Shown: positions 44,541 to 56,379, counted from the stretch's first letter. The stretch is 64,000 nt of DNA from Clonostachys chloroleuca (GCA_037952775.1 JBANAY010000003.1:13578001-13642000), one strand, 5' to 3'. The notes: generated by a model from the letters alone, not told the origin. A program made the numbers and translations.

Positions 44541-46370
44541 AGTCGAGTGGGGGGGCCCGGGGGTAGAAGTGGCCCACCTAATTTTTGGCCTGCGCGTCTA
44601 CCCTAAGTTACATATATTATAATAAAAACAATAATAAAAGCTTCAATTCGTGTTTTACGAGCAAAATAGCTATATATTCGGAATCAGAAATTAATTCTGC
44701 GATTAATAATATACTTGCTAGCTTATCTGTACGTATTGCTGTAAAGAAATAGGCAATTCCTCGTATAACGCTTAGACGACGATTGGAAGATGGCTTGATA
44801 CGCATGCAAGCACACGAACACCAATAACGCCTCTCGAAGGCGGAAGAAGAGAGAGTCAGGAGATGGATTATATCTTAAGAATTACTGGGATACGCACCTA
44901 CGTATCGACAGCTTCGATATATCGCTTCCCAGATCCTTTAAGGTCGGAAGGATCTCGAGCCTCTTAGCAGGTCCTGGGTCAACCAGTTTCTCAGCCGTCA
45001 GGAGGGCCTAGGAGTCAAGATTGGAAAGCGAATAGCATCAGCTAGGCTCAATGGAGCTAATCCTGAGAATATTTATAGGTTCTTTAATAACTATAACTCG
45101 GTCTCTTGGATTAAACCGGAGAATATGTAGAACGCTGACGAGGCTAGTATTATAGAGGGATATAGTTTTAACAGCCTCGTTATCAGCTCTGATAAAGGAA
45201 GCCGTAAGTATACAGTTCTTAAAGGGAACTAAGAGAGGGCTTGGGTTACACTCGTTGAGGCTATTTCTGCTGTTGGAGAGACCCTAACTCCTTATATTGT
45301 GTTTAAAGGTGAAGCAGTATAGTAATAGTAGTTTAAAGATAACTTCAATAAGAAGTAGCTATTTACAATATTGCAAAATAGATGGATTAGTAACGCTCTC
45401 GCGCTTGAGTGGCTTTAACGAGTGTTTATTCCGGAAACTGCTCCTGCTGATCCCTCCGAGGCTCGGCTGCTGATAGTTGATAGCTACGGCTTATACGTAA
45501 CACCGGAATTTATATAGGAATACTTCTAAAACAATATCTTCCTTCTCTTCTTACCTGCATACACCTCGTACGTCTTGCAGCCGCTCGACTTGGGTGTATT
45601 TTCAGTACTGAAAGCGGCCTATTGAAGATATCTAGAGCAGCTCGATGAAATGCTCGATTCGACTACGATTGGAAAGGCCAACTTCCTCGAATATTATACT
45701 AAAGCTCGTAAGGAGGCTCTAACAGCGAAGAATATCAAGTCAGGATTTCGGGCTATAGGAATTTATCCTCTAAACTGCCGGAAGGTGCTCCTAAGCAGCT
45801 AAGTTATAGCTACAGCTAAGGCGCCCTTAATACTATAAAAGCCGGCCCAGAAGGAAAATACGATCTTCAAACACCTCGAAATGGCCTTTAAGTTGTTGAT
45901 ACTATGAGGTATCTATGCCCTGCTAGCCCTTGTACGAGAAGGCTGCTTACACGATATAGCTATAAAGCAGCACGAACGATCGATTTATTAAGTGTTCAAC
46001 TGGTCTTGAAAGATTGGGAATTAGAGGCCCAAAAGGCCCTGAATGAACACCTAAGTTATAAGAAGCATAGAGCCGTTGAACCAGATAAGAATGAGATTTT
46101 CTGCTCACTTGTGCAGATAAAAGACGTACAAGGTAGGCTTGACGAATTGAGGAGGAAGAGGCGGCGCGTACGGAAGCCACGAACCTCTAATGATGATAAT
46201 ACTGATGCCGCCATAATCATCGCGATAAGCTGATCATAATAGTATAATTTTCATAGCTATTGGAGTTGAATTTATATAGTAATTATTAAGTTGTATTATC
46301 AAGACTGTCAAAAATGTGTGGCATTTGGGGTGGGCCACTTCTACCCCCGGGCCACTTCCCCCACTCGACT
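44541..46370 (+). mobile_element. Complete RIP-mutated pogo/Fot-type DNA transposon, 1.83 kb
   Basis: Left end agtcgagtgg and right end ccactcgact are inverted. The arms extend about 40 bp (GGGGGTAGAAGTGGCCCACC shared), with a 5-6 bp indel. TA dinucleotides flank both ends (44539-44540, 46371-46372), as expected for Tc1/mariner/pogo insertion. The interior on the plus strand has a CENP-B-type HTH (LSRSWVNQFLSRQEGLGVKI) and DDE blocks (NADEASIIEGY, LLIVDSYGLYVTPEF, SYVLQPLDLGVFSVLKAAY, FRAIGIYPLN). The coding frame is broken by many TAG and TAA codons with excess TpA, the pattern left by CpA-to-TpA RIP mutation. An active copy would encode a transposase of about 500-550 residues. Confidence 0.88.
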
Positions 46371-46911
46371 TAGCAGATGAGGGACTCCTCCCGCGTGTGC
46401 ATTTTCGAAGCGATGATTGGAAGATTTCTCCTCTAGGCCGTGGTAGACCTCTAGAATGTCCATATCAAGATCCAAAACATACAGCCACATGTCTTTAGTC
46501 ACATGGATGAGTTCTACCCTCACTGGGGCTTTATTGACCTCGTAGCCCGGGACAGAACCTCCAAAATACCAGCACCAATATCACCAAAAAGAGAAGTGTG
46601 GATGGGGAAGTGTGGATGGTTTAGGGAAGCTGGTCCAACGACTTTGAATCTCGCTCTTCGACAATGTTTTGCCAGACAACTTTCCCCTCTGGCCACCGTT
46701 TGGCAAAGTGGAACCATTCGTCATCATCATGCTCCTGGGTTGTGATGTAGCTGTTATGTAGCCCCTCCCTAAGCCGCTTCACATTGTCTTCCATGCCCAG
46801 AAAATTTTTGATTGTAATTCCCTGTCCTTTAGGGCAGCTATAATATCTACCATACTCGCCAAAAACGCATGTATAATCGTGGATTAACCCTATGTAATGC
46901 TTGGAATTCAT
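46340..46911 (-). pseudogene. Hypothetical fungal protein, stop and frameshift
   Basis: ATG at 46911 opens MNSKHYIGLIHDYTCVFGEY. The frame stops after 96 residues (SKSLDQLP). In other frames the remainder continues (SLFGDIGAGILEVLSRAT, then WLYVLDLDMDILEVYHGLEE), resembling fungal hypothetical proteins that end in AYVLDLDxxxLEVYxGF. A missed intron could replace the stop, but I found no good donor. Its last part lies beside, not inside, the transposon. Confidence 0.4.
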
Positions 46912-47149
46912 TTAAGTAAATCAAGAATAAAGAGAGACCTTCAGCGAAAGATTAAAAATCACAGTCATGGCATCGGAGTAATCAATATATGGCTTTAGTT
47001 TAAGCACTAGGTATATGCTGACGTAAGTAGATAGGGGCTCTCATACTATGACGGGTGTCTATTCGCGACGCTGAGCTTTTCTACTTTGGTTGGTTTTTAT
47101 TCTTATCGGCTCGGCCACTTGATTGCAGCTGGTTCCGGGTTACATATTA

Positions 47150-49320
47150 CAAGCCGTAGCACATTTTAAAGACTATCTCCATCAATTGTTTTATCATTTA
47201 GGACATTATCATTTAGCATTCTCCACGCGTGATTGTAAAGTAGTAGCTCACGCTTTTTAATATTCCGCAATATGTTTCAGCTTCGGTTTTGAATCTGCTC
47301 ATAACGCTTGCGGTCCTGATGTAGAAAAACTTAGAAACAGACATGCTAATAACTTGAACCGTAGCGTACACCGATTTATCCTCGCTCCTCATCGAGATTT
47401 CCCCTTCTTTTGTTTTGAATGTCTAATTTACGCTCTGAGTCCTTCCCTGTAAAGATTGGTCAGGCGCGCTCGGTTATCATTATCGGTTTCTGTTCCCGGG
47501 GACGCCAATGATACCTCTAGCCACAAGAACTGAAATCCGTCAAGGCTTGATTAAACTGAGGCTCAATCAAAGAGTCATGGGACTGATTTAGCAGATGCAA
47601 ATCACCCAGATCTAGCAGATAGAGCTGGCCAATTGATGGGTCGTCATATACATACGAGATCCGATAAATTAATTCATTATCCACTTGTCGACAGCCCAAG
47701 AGGAAGGCGTCCAAGTCAAAATTCACGATGGCTATGATTAATTTACGTAGAACCCATTTGTAAGCCGTCGCCTCTTGAAGGGCCATGTATTCAGGCCATA
47801 TTTAAGTTCACTGGTCCGCAAATTAGACTCCTCTTGCAAACCACGGCGAATAAATACGAGATGTATATATAGTACATGCTGTCTCTTTCGTTATACATAC
47901 ACATACAGCCAGTATGTCTTCCATATGTCACGCCAAGCCTGGGACGGCTCACGAGTCCAATCTCCATTCCGCATTTTGTGGGCCTCTACCCTTGCCTCTG
48001 CAGATCAGGCGTCTTGTGAGTGAAGAAAGGGAGACTGTACCCGAACAAAGCGTCCCTGAGGGCTGTTTCTTAAGAATAAATCGAGCCACAACTTCACTAG
48101 CGGCTCGGCAGTTGAAATCGGTAAAAAGAGCCCGGAATGGGTCTATACTGCGATAAAGGTGGGACTAGCTGGAAATTACGATGCAAACCAACAAGCTCGG
48201 TGCTACATGTCCTTTAGAGGTCCAATCTGCGACTTGGTCGCCGATAAATTCTCATCCCCGCGATACAGCACAAGTCGCTAGACTGATACCACCCCTTATG
48301 CAAGTCAATACAGGTTCCATCCAAATTCATATCCAGCCACCTTCAGGCTGTCCAGCCTCGACCGTGTGAGAATCCACGCCAGATAAAGTCAATGACCGTT
48401 GAGTTGCAATAACGGTATCAATATATTGTCTCAGTGCCATTTGTAGCTGTCGAAGTGATTGATTTATTTTTGCTAAGAAGTCTATAATATTCGGCCAATT
48501 TCTTTGGTATGAGACGAGATTATGCAGTGCCTTATAGTCTTGCGCTCCCAATGCAGCCAAGTGATGTCTTAATTGATCAAAATGGTGTTCCATTGTTACT
48601 GGATGATTTTAAGCATCAATGGACTCAAATCATAAGTTTCATATAATTCTACTAAATAGAAAACCTATTTTTGGGCCTATTTCTAGCAACTTGGTTTGTA
48701 TTGGCGCAGTAATAGACGAGAAAGTGGCCTTCTAGCTAACGCCTGCGACGGCGCTTCCAGCCGTACATGTCTACTACTTCCAGCTTCTCCGCCCCGAGTA
48801 CCAGCTCCATATTTTCCAAGTTATGGTTAATTTGAAGACAAAAAGATAAGACCTCCTTTCTCATCAATTTATACTACGCTCAAACCTCCTATACCACCTC
48901 TACCAGACTATCCAAGTTTGACTGTATGTCAGGAAAATAAGATAAGAGCCTCCTTTATGAGCCTATTCGGCTCCGCCACATCCAGATTGTCATGAATTTG
49001 GGACAAAATGACGAAAGCTGTTTCTGCATAAGACGGAGTTGCTCTCCGGTATGAGTAAGCTAGTATCTTAGGGTTAATTTCTCTGTTTCGGCCTGATCTT
49101 TGTATTTTTCAACGCTCTTTTTGAATGCCTCCTGCGACTCTACCGTTACCATTTGGTCCCTTTCCAAGTGCTCTTTGAGCGCCATTGCCGCCTAATAATT
49201 GGCCCCGAGTTCCGTACACCTCACTTGGAGTTCAACCAGGATCTTTTTGTCGCCTTATAGTGAATCGCAATGTCTCGTTCATTTGTCACAACCAGTCATA
49301 CATCCGGTTCCATAGCCGTC
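47150..49320 (-). repeat. Cassette copy 3: genes A, B and C in order
   Basis: Left to right it holds decayed gene A (about 47270-47740, VNFDLDAFLLGCRQ, start ATG changed to GTG), a spacer like 12440-12690, gene B, and decayed gene C (about 48730-49320). Gene B is open from ATG at 48593 to 48327: 88 aa, with HLAALGAQDYKALHNLVSYQ and LRQLQMALRQYI, helical. Gene C is recognised by the CGACGCTC..GAATGCCTC, GCTCTTTGAGCGCCATTG and coding words parallel to 55800-55870. Only gene B has an open frame here. No transposase or terminal repeats were found. Confidence 0.65.
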
Positions 49321-49329
49321 ATGGCTAAG

Positions 49330-50220
49330 CTAGTCGCTCCAGTCCTGGGGCGGAAATCAGTGACCAACTCTGTATATAATTAGCATGCCCGTTAGAGTAT
49401 TTTATATCTAGACTAGTACGTTTATGTTTATTTTAATCTGGAATGATTGGAGCCCCTGATCCCTGCCTTACTACCAGAGCTAGGAAGCAAGAGGATTTGA
49501 GGTCCTAGAGTGTTAACGAAGACCCGATATTCCAATCGCAAACCCGGTGGTACCCGGTTTCGCTGCACCCATTAATACACGGGCTGGAACTGGTCATGTA
49601 TGGAAAGGGTTATCTCGGCCCTGGTCACTTTTCTTTGCTTCACACAGGTTGCAATTTGAATCCTTACTCCGAGCCTAGTAATATATGAATGGCACGGTTG
49701 AACCATCGGTTGAAGGCATGGCTGGAGGGGTCGGGGGCAGAGATTGGCGCTGAGAACGGTGGAGGGGTGCCTGCCAGTTTCCCTATCAATTAGAAAAATT
49801 CGGCTTTCCCGAAGACTTGATCCGTCCGTCCGAAGTTATGATTGAGGTTGCTCACCCTCACCATCTGTTAACGAAAGAAGACTAACTCTGTGGCCAAAAG
49901 TATGATATGTGGAAACTGTGAGGCCTGAGTCTGGATCCCAAGATCCCCCTTCATCTAGCTTCCGTAATTTTTACAGGCTTGTCATCTTTTTTACAACCTG
50001 GAAAATCTCTCGGTTCAAAATCTTTGTACGCAAATAGGACCTCTCGTTTGACCCAGTTCCTACGTTGGCCTCGTCCTTTTTAGCAACAAAGAGCGATTAG
50101 ATGATGCAATTAGTTGCATTTGCCAACCACGATATGGAGGAGCGAGTTTAAAAACACAGGTCGGGTAATTGACGAAGGGTGCTCCACACTTTAAATATGG
50201 CCTATATTTGGTAGCTAGAA
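49330..50220. other. Intergenic, no gene recognised
   Basis: Only short frames occur. The stretch ends in a TACA-rich tract near 50240. Confidence 0.5.
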
Positions 50221-50224
50221 GTAA

Positions 50225-51001
50225 ATGACGCACACCCATGTACAACCATGTACGTGTTATGTATACATAGTATGTATGTATGCCTTTATGTGTAACAAAT
50301 TTGGCCAGCTTGGACGCGATTTAGGGCTTCTGATGGCGACGCAGCCGTGGGGGTTATTTATATATCTATGTATAGCACATCTTCTGCACTTACTCCACCC
50401 AAATATGGACGATGGAACCCAACACAAGGAACATGGCATCAACGAAAACGTACCCCAGGACCGATATCACAAAAATGATTTTGGCCCATTCAGTACCTCG
50501 CACATGTTAGTTTTGGATGTTCCCAGTCAGCCAAAAATTAAGCTTAATGTGTGTGATCGCGATATCGTGCTCTGCGTCGCAGTAAATAAGCTCACTATTC
50601 ATCTATTGCACTTGCGGAATGTGCGTGACGATACAGTTTATATGGCCTGGGGAGCCATTCAGAAATTTCTTAAAGAGCTCAAGGCATTGAATCATGCCAG
50701 CGACAAAGGATGGGGATTTATTGTCCTACATGTGGATGAGGTTCATGATGTCCATGAAGATATTCGTCAGCTTATTCTAGCGGAAGCCAAGAAGTGTGGC
50801 TTCTTATACCATTGGAGCGGGACTGCATACTTGCGACCCAAGCTCCGCGAGTCCAATGAGCAGATCTATTTCACGTTACGTTGGCGTGATGGCAAATTGG
50901 AGGCGAATTTGAGGAAATGTAAGTGGCTTGACGGCCCCTCAAGTCTCCCAACAAAGCCCAAGCCCAATCAAACGAAGCAACTGCGACGAAGGCCATCATA
51001 G
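50225..51001 (+). CDS. Hypothetical protein, up to 258 aa
   Basis: The frame is open from ATG at 50225, but its first 30 residues come from a TACA/ATGT-rich tract. The likelier start is MATQPWGLFIY or MDDGTQHKEHG further in. The body has IVLCVAVNKLTIHLLHLRNV and GAIQKFLKELKALNHASDKG, then a possible short domain (GWGFIVLHVDEVHDVHEDIR). The tail is basic (KPNQTKQLRRRPS). No family is recognised. In another frame at the 3' end, FLERFATTFTIGDY and FTGIISVHLCYSLTEV continue into the repeat shared with 19685-19960, so the true 3' end may be spliced or frameshifted. Confidence 0.42.
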   Translation: MTHTHVQPCTCYVYIVCMYAFMCNKFGQLGRDLGLLMATQPWGLFIYLCIAHLLHLLHPNMDDGTQHKEHGINENVPQDRYHKNDFGPFSTSHMLVLDVPSQPKIKLNVCDRDIVLCVAVNKLTIHLLHLRNVRDDTVYMAWGAIQKFLKELKALNHASDKGWGFIVLHVDEVHDVHEDIRQLILAEAKKCGFLYHWSGTAYLRPKLRESNEQIYFTLRWRDGKLEANLRKCKWLDGPSSLPTKPKPNQTKQLRRRPS

Positions 51002-51009
51002 GAGCTTCC

Positions 51010-51270
51010 TTGAAAGATTTGCAACTACTTTTACTATTGGGGACTATCTGGGCAGGCCCGAGCTACAGCTCGCCGAAGCGAGCAACTTTACCGGTATCAT
51101 CTCTGTCCACCTGTGTTACAGTCTCACTGAAGTGTAGGGTAATTAGTTTGGTAGGAGATAAAGGGTGATTTTTTTTATTATCATTGCTAAAGCTTGAAGC
51201 CTCCTAGTATCTATCATAAGTGTTGAAATCGCTGTAAGTGGCCGAAAGGATCCCCAGAGCTACCCGGCAG
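51010..51270 (+). repeat. Inverted dispersed repeat with 19685-19960
   Basis: Partner of the copy at 19685-19960, opposite orientation. Both keep the peptide words ATTF.I.DY and AE.S.FTGII..HLCYSLT, which suggests they once coded for the same protein end. Confidence 0.8.
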
Positions 51271-51279
51271 TTCGAGAGC

Positions 51280-53200
51280 GAGGCGACCCCTCTATTTTGT
51301 TACGGCTAGGATTTGAATTGAATAGATCTCATACAAAACTCCAAACTTTTATACAATAGTGCGAGCCCGTATGTAATAGCAAAGCATGTCCTTGTTGTCT
51401 ATATCAATTTTTGTACCTCTTTATCTAGGCATTCTATGCACAGTTTTAGTTTGGAATGTTTCCATGAATAGTATAAGGGAGAGTCGGGATTGGATCACAA
51501 GCCACTGATCCTCCTTGGACTCATTCGTTATTTCGGCGGTCTTGTTGTAGATTTGACTCTGTAGTTGTCCTTTCAACTCAGCGCACTGTTACCACGAGGT
51601 GCCTGGATCTTCCTTCATATTTGGTTGAAGGATATCAACGGTTCAATGAGCGGCACGCTGTTTTCGTTGAGCCGTGGCTATAAGTGGTGTAGATCAACCA
51701 TAGTGACATCAGCGCTGACTTGCATCCCGGTAAGATTTTCGTTGCGTCTTGCCCGTCTCTCGTGGGTGGAATGTCTGCCCAACAGAGAATTAACCAGCGT
51801 TTTCAAGCTAAAGTTATGAGCAAAAATAGCTTCCTCTTTTTAATAACAAAGAGTGTGTAGTGCTTGCGATTTAATCCACTTTTAACTTCTTATAACCAAT
51901 CACATTGCAGAGGTGGACATTAGCGCGACTTTTACAAAGAGCGACATTGATCTATAGAGGAAGCTGATTTTGCTCATAACTGTACCAATGCATTGATTTT
52001 TGATTAATGTGACGTCGCTAAAGGCACGGTAGGACAGAGGGGGCCTAATCTTTGTTCGGATCTTGTCTATGGAAGCCTCGTAGGAGCTTATTTGAATCTA
52101 AGATGCGAACGGATGCTCTACCCCCTGCCTGGAAGCTCCTAGCTGAGTTTTGGTTTGGTACTTAGATGTGAAGGCTGTCTAATAGAGGCTGTCCATTCCG
52201 CCTGCCTGCCTCTATATCTCCTAGGAGAGGGCGGGCAGGTCTTTGTAGCGTAACATAAAGCGATTGGCGTCTTCATCCCTCCAACGCAACGGCGAATGAC
52301 GGAACCGGCTTTGAGGGGCTAGGGAGTATTCTGCCGGACAAATGGACCCACACCATCGCCTTATGAAGACCAATTGGGCCTGGTTCATAGGTGCTTACAC
52401 CTAACGCTATCCCTGTCCATCTGCCAAAAATACGTATACTGTCAGTCATCGGGCCCAACTCGTAAGTGTAACTATAAAGCCAGACTGGCAGTATTCTGCG
52501 TGCAAACCCAGACCCACTTCTCTCGGACTTTGGAGCCCCTCCTAGGCGATGATCCTAACCGTTCAGACCAATGGCTCGGTACGCAAATATGAGGGTTGTA
52601 CATACAATTGGAAGTTGATAAGCATGTTCCATATAGTTGTTGGCCTTTGGCAGCTTGTGGAGAGACTTATCCTTGTCCATGCGTCCAGGATCTACGTCAG
52701 TAAATACTCTTTCCGAGGTTGTAAAGGCGGAAAGGGCATATGATGGCCCAAAGATAATCACGCTAATTCTGCGCGAAAATGTAGCCCTAACTCTCTCAGA
52801 ATTTGAACCTCGTTCCAATCTGCAAAGCGGATTCCCGAAAGTTGACATTTAAGAATACATTACTTGGGAACGAGTTTACGGGAGAAGAGAAGTACTGCAA
52901 TGATACAACGTGGGGTCAGGTTCGGGATTTATCATCATGACGTTATCATTTCATTCATTGGCTTGCCTTGTTATCACCACAGCTATGTGGCCTGAGACTT
53001 GGAACAGGATGAGTCTTGTTCAGGTGCAGCCTAACCTGACGGAGAACAGCGGGAGGTGCCTGGCCGGATACCTGCAAGCCTGCACTCTTGTAACTACTCG
53101 CCTTCTCTTACTAGTTAAAAGGGTCGTCCTTCCCTTTCATAGTTTCCTTGCGCCGGGCTGCTCCATCATTTCCTCTCTCTACACAGAGTCCCGATCTATT
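51280..53200. other. Intergenic, no gene recognised
   Basis: A long gene-poor stretch. Frames at 52549-52860 are short and overlapping. A palindrome-like pair (gcctgcctgcctc and gagggcgggcaggtc) lies near 52200-52240. Confidence 0.45.
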
Positions 53201-53203
53201 GCA

Positions 53204-53997
53204 ATGGACGGCCTTCGAAACAATGCTAAATTACTTGCGAGTGAGACACTCTTCGAATACGGAGGTTTTATCCTCAAAAGAGTGTGGTGGCAACCTGATA
53301 GTGGAAAAGAAAAAGAAACAGTCATTCTCTATCGCAACAGGCAATCCACGCTTCCAGCTCAGATCGCCATTGCCATACCAACCTATATTATTGACAACAA
53401 GGAACACTTAGTTTTAGTGCGACAGTTTCGCCCGGCCACGGCTCGCGGGGATAGGGGGGATACTCGATTGCCTTTCCGACAGGCAAAATCGAACGGGAGG
53501 ACAACAGTATATCAATAGCAGCTATACGAGAGGTGAACGGAGAGACACACTTTCGTTTTTTACCTATTGGCTTCCCCGAGACTGATAGCATTGATGATCG
53601 AAGTATAGCTTATTCATCTGATGGATGTCTAGATGAGACGTATAAAATGGTTTTCGGTATTGCCAAGCCGAAGAATGGCGCCCTCATCACAGAGCTCCCT
53701 AACCATATTAGGATTATTAGCGGCTCTGCACGGTGTATGGATGCTTATGGGGTTGAGACAATCATAGTTCAGCCGAAGGATTTGCTCAGGGACCTGCGAA
53801 CGCTACAAAAGGCTGGCAATGCAGTAGATGGTCGTTTAATGTCATTTGCTATGGGTCTTGAATACTACCGTCGGCTCGAGGGTAGGGAAAGCTCCAAGAG
53901 TGGCCATACAAAGTGGCGGTCTCGCTTGGAACTCTGGGCCGTCCGATGGATGCAGTGTCTCGGGCTTAACATTAAACGGTCGTATGTGGTGAATTGA
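53204..53997 (+). pseudogene. Nudix hydrolase (ADP-ribose pyrophosphatase-like), frameshifted
   Basis: ATG at 53204 opens MDGLRNNAKLLASETLFEYG. The first frame carries LVLVRQFRPATARG, the segment just before the Nudix box. Near 53445-53460, in a G-run (ggggataggggggata), the frame shifts. The second frame continues with YSIAFPTGKIEREDNSISIA and AIREVNGETH, then to a stop at 53997 (FAMGLEYYRRL). The Nudix signature GX5EX7REUXEEXGU is damaged: the box is one residue longer, the first Glu of EE is Gly, and the final Gly is His. Nudix enzymes of this class cleave ADP-ribose. Frameshift plus motif loss argue for a dead gene. Confidence 0.7.
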
Positions 53998-53999
53998 TC

Positions 54000-54830
54000 G
54001 CCACAGTTTTGGTGAAAGGGTTGGAAATGCAGTTCAGTAGTCACTTCGAGTACCTTGAAAGTAGCTCTGCAATAATGGGACTTTAAATGTTAAAAACGTT
54101 TACTCTGCTGCCCGGACCAGATGCTCATGAACCGTTGTTGTTCCTTTTCAAGCCCTTGTAGCCACAGACAAATACCAATGCTCTTGGCAGAATTTGACGT
54201 CTAGTCTAAAGCGGAAAGTACAGATCCCTTAGTGCCTATACATAAGCGTGGGAGATTATGTCTGACCTGCCTCCACCTAGGAGAGTCTCTCCTCTCATAC
54301 AGTAGGGTATATTTGATTTGAATTTAACATGGCCTCTAGTACGGCTAATCCTTTCATAATTTGATAGATACTATAATGCTACTTTTACCTTACGGTTTTC
54401 GCCTTCTTCACAAGGTGAAGCCTGAGTTATTCTGGCCCACTCTAATAACTTTGCCTTCCATTCCATACTTTGCATACCTACGTGTAATTTAACCAACAAC
54501 ACTTTGTCAAAGACCACTTTGCGAAAGCTCTACTTTCGACGTACTTCAGTGTTGGTAAACAAGCTTCTGGCTTGAGATTCTAAAATAAAGAGGCGGAGCG
54601 CATGAAGACTTCACCTCTCTTAGTAAACTATTTCACATACGATGGTGACACTGGCTGCTCTTCTATCTGCCCAATACAACGATTCGCACTATTTCTGACC
54701 CGAAGCTCTGACTCTCAATCCAGCGCTTGATGGCGATACCAGGGTTTTCTGTCTGGAGCATGAGGATAATATTGACAATTGTTGGTAGTCTGATCAGGAG
54801 CGTGGTGGAATGAACGTCATCTGCCCCGAA
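54000..54830. other. Intergenic, no gene recognised
   Basis: No coding signal was seen. The last 100 bp may hold further cyclin-like remnant sequence. Confidence 0.4.
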
Positions 54831-54834
54831 ATCA

Positions 54835-55070
54835 GCTTCTCCACTAGAGGTACTACCAAGCTATGTAATAGCTAATTCTAGGATCGACATAATGGCGGTC
54901 CTTGGCTCGTTGGTGTCCCCTTTAAGGCCCAAATCCTGTACAACGTCCCGAGGGTTAAGGATATGCCTATGCTTAGTAATGCCTTCTTACCGCCTCATTT
55001 TTTGCAAACCCTCACCCTTGTGCACCCCCAAGTCTTCATCGATTGCGTTAAATCACTACAACCACTGGAT
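54835..55070 (+). pseudogene. Fragment of the Pcl-type cyclin gene
   Basis: It parallels 16330-16510 of the intact cyclin, including CTAGGATCGACATAATGG and (C/T)CTTGGCTC words, then CCCAAATC..GTAC, and the ..GGATATGCCTATGC..GCCTTCTTACCGCCTC block. It is out of frame with internal deletions. It lies about 300 bp left of gene C. Confidence 0.68.
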
Positions 55071-55382
55071 CTAAAGCCCTGAAGCTATAGCCTCACTACC
55101 CTAGTTTAGTAGTTATTTACTACTTAAGTTTACTAGATATATAGTATAAGGTTGTTTAGTTAGTAGTAGAGTGGTATTAGTATTATGATATAATTACTTT
55201 ATATGAACGGATGAACATTACAACTTCCCACGAAATCATATATATAGATCTCTATCTTAAGGAAGATACCAAGATAGTGGGCGAAATAAAAGAAGCTGAA
55301 CAAAGAAGCTCGGCTGTATAAATCGGCTATAAAGGGTGTGTAGTAAAGTAAGAGCAGTAAGAGACGGAAAATGGCCTGCTAG

Positions 55383-56379
55383 CTAACGCTTGCGGCGCGC
55401 GCGCTTCGCCTTGGGCAGGGATTCTATCTCTGGCACCTCCGCCCCTAGCGCCTCCTCCACATTACGCAAATCGGAGTGAATTTCAGGGAAACGGGATAGG
55501 ATTTCCCGCCTCATCAAACTGTGCTGTTTTCCAATCACCTGCAAAACCTCTCCCAGATTACCAAAATCGGAGTGAATTTCAGGAAAATGAGAGAAAAGTG
55601 CCTCCTTCGCAAGCCTATCCTGCTCCGCCGCAGCCTGAAGCACCGTTATGACGTTATCCAAATTGTCGTGAAGATGAGGATAAACTGACGAAAGCTGTTT
55701 CTGAATATAAGTGAGCTTCTGTTCGGTAAGATCGAGCCGGTATTGCAGAGTTGATTTTTCCGTTTCGGCCTGATTTTTGTATTCTTCGACGCTCTTTTTG
55801 AAGGCCTCGTGCGAATCCATCGTCGCCACTTGATCCTTTTCCAGATGCTCTTTAAGCGCCATTGCTGCTTGATAACTTGCCTCGAGTTCTGTAATCTTCA
55901 CTTCAAGCTCAGCTCGAACCCTTTTGTCGTCTTGTAGCGCATCGCGATCTTTTGCAACTTTAAACAAGCTTGCCCATAGCTCTTTGTTTTGATCTCTCAC
56001 GCTCCTCATTCGTTCTTTGATCATTGCGTTTTCGTGTTTAACAAAGCTGTTCTCGTCACCCAGCCTCCATAAAAGATGTACGTTCGTTTTCCACCCGTGG
56101 TGTAACCTCCTTAGCACCCGGTCTACGCATTCAAAATCTTGCTCAAAAGAATCGTCCTGTTTTATTCACCCCGTAAATTAGAACTGAAGTCAAATCCAAC
56201 AGCACTAGCAAGCTTACAGAGAATAGTTGTGGTTGTAGCACGTCTGAGATAGCAGCATCGCCGTTCCCCGTTGGGGTACACACATTGGAACGGGTTCTGG
56301 GTGATTCACTCCCGTAGTAGGTAGTTGGGGGAGGAGCAGGAGCCAAAACTGGAAGCAATTCTCTGGATGGTGTACTCAT
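55383..56379 (-). CDS. Coiled-coil protein with helical repeats and basic tail, cassette gene C, 311 aa
   Basis: Two exons, 56379-56218 and 56156-55383, are joined by a 61-nt intron (GTAAGC..ACAG); the total is 312 codons. ATG at 56379 (MSTPSRELLPVLAPAPPP) leads a Pro-rich head. Residues about 85-215 form a long coiled coil (NAMIKERMRSVRDQNKELWA, LEVKITELEASYQAAMALKE). Three repeats of about 33 residues follow: SSVYPHLHDNLDNVITVLQ, FSHFPEIHSDFGNLGEVLQ and SRFPEIHSDLRNVEEALG. The protein ends in a basic tail (LPKAKRARRKR), a probable nuclear localisation signal. No family is recognised. It is the only intact C copy; decayed ones lie at 14160-14800, 25170-25445 and 48730-49320. Role unknown, possibly nuclear. 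Confidence 0.7.
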
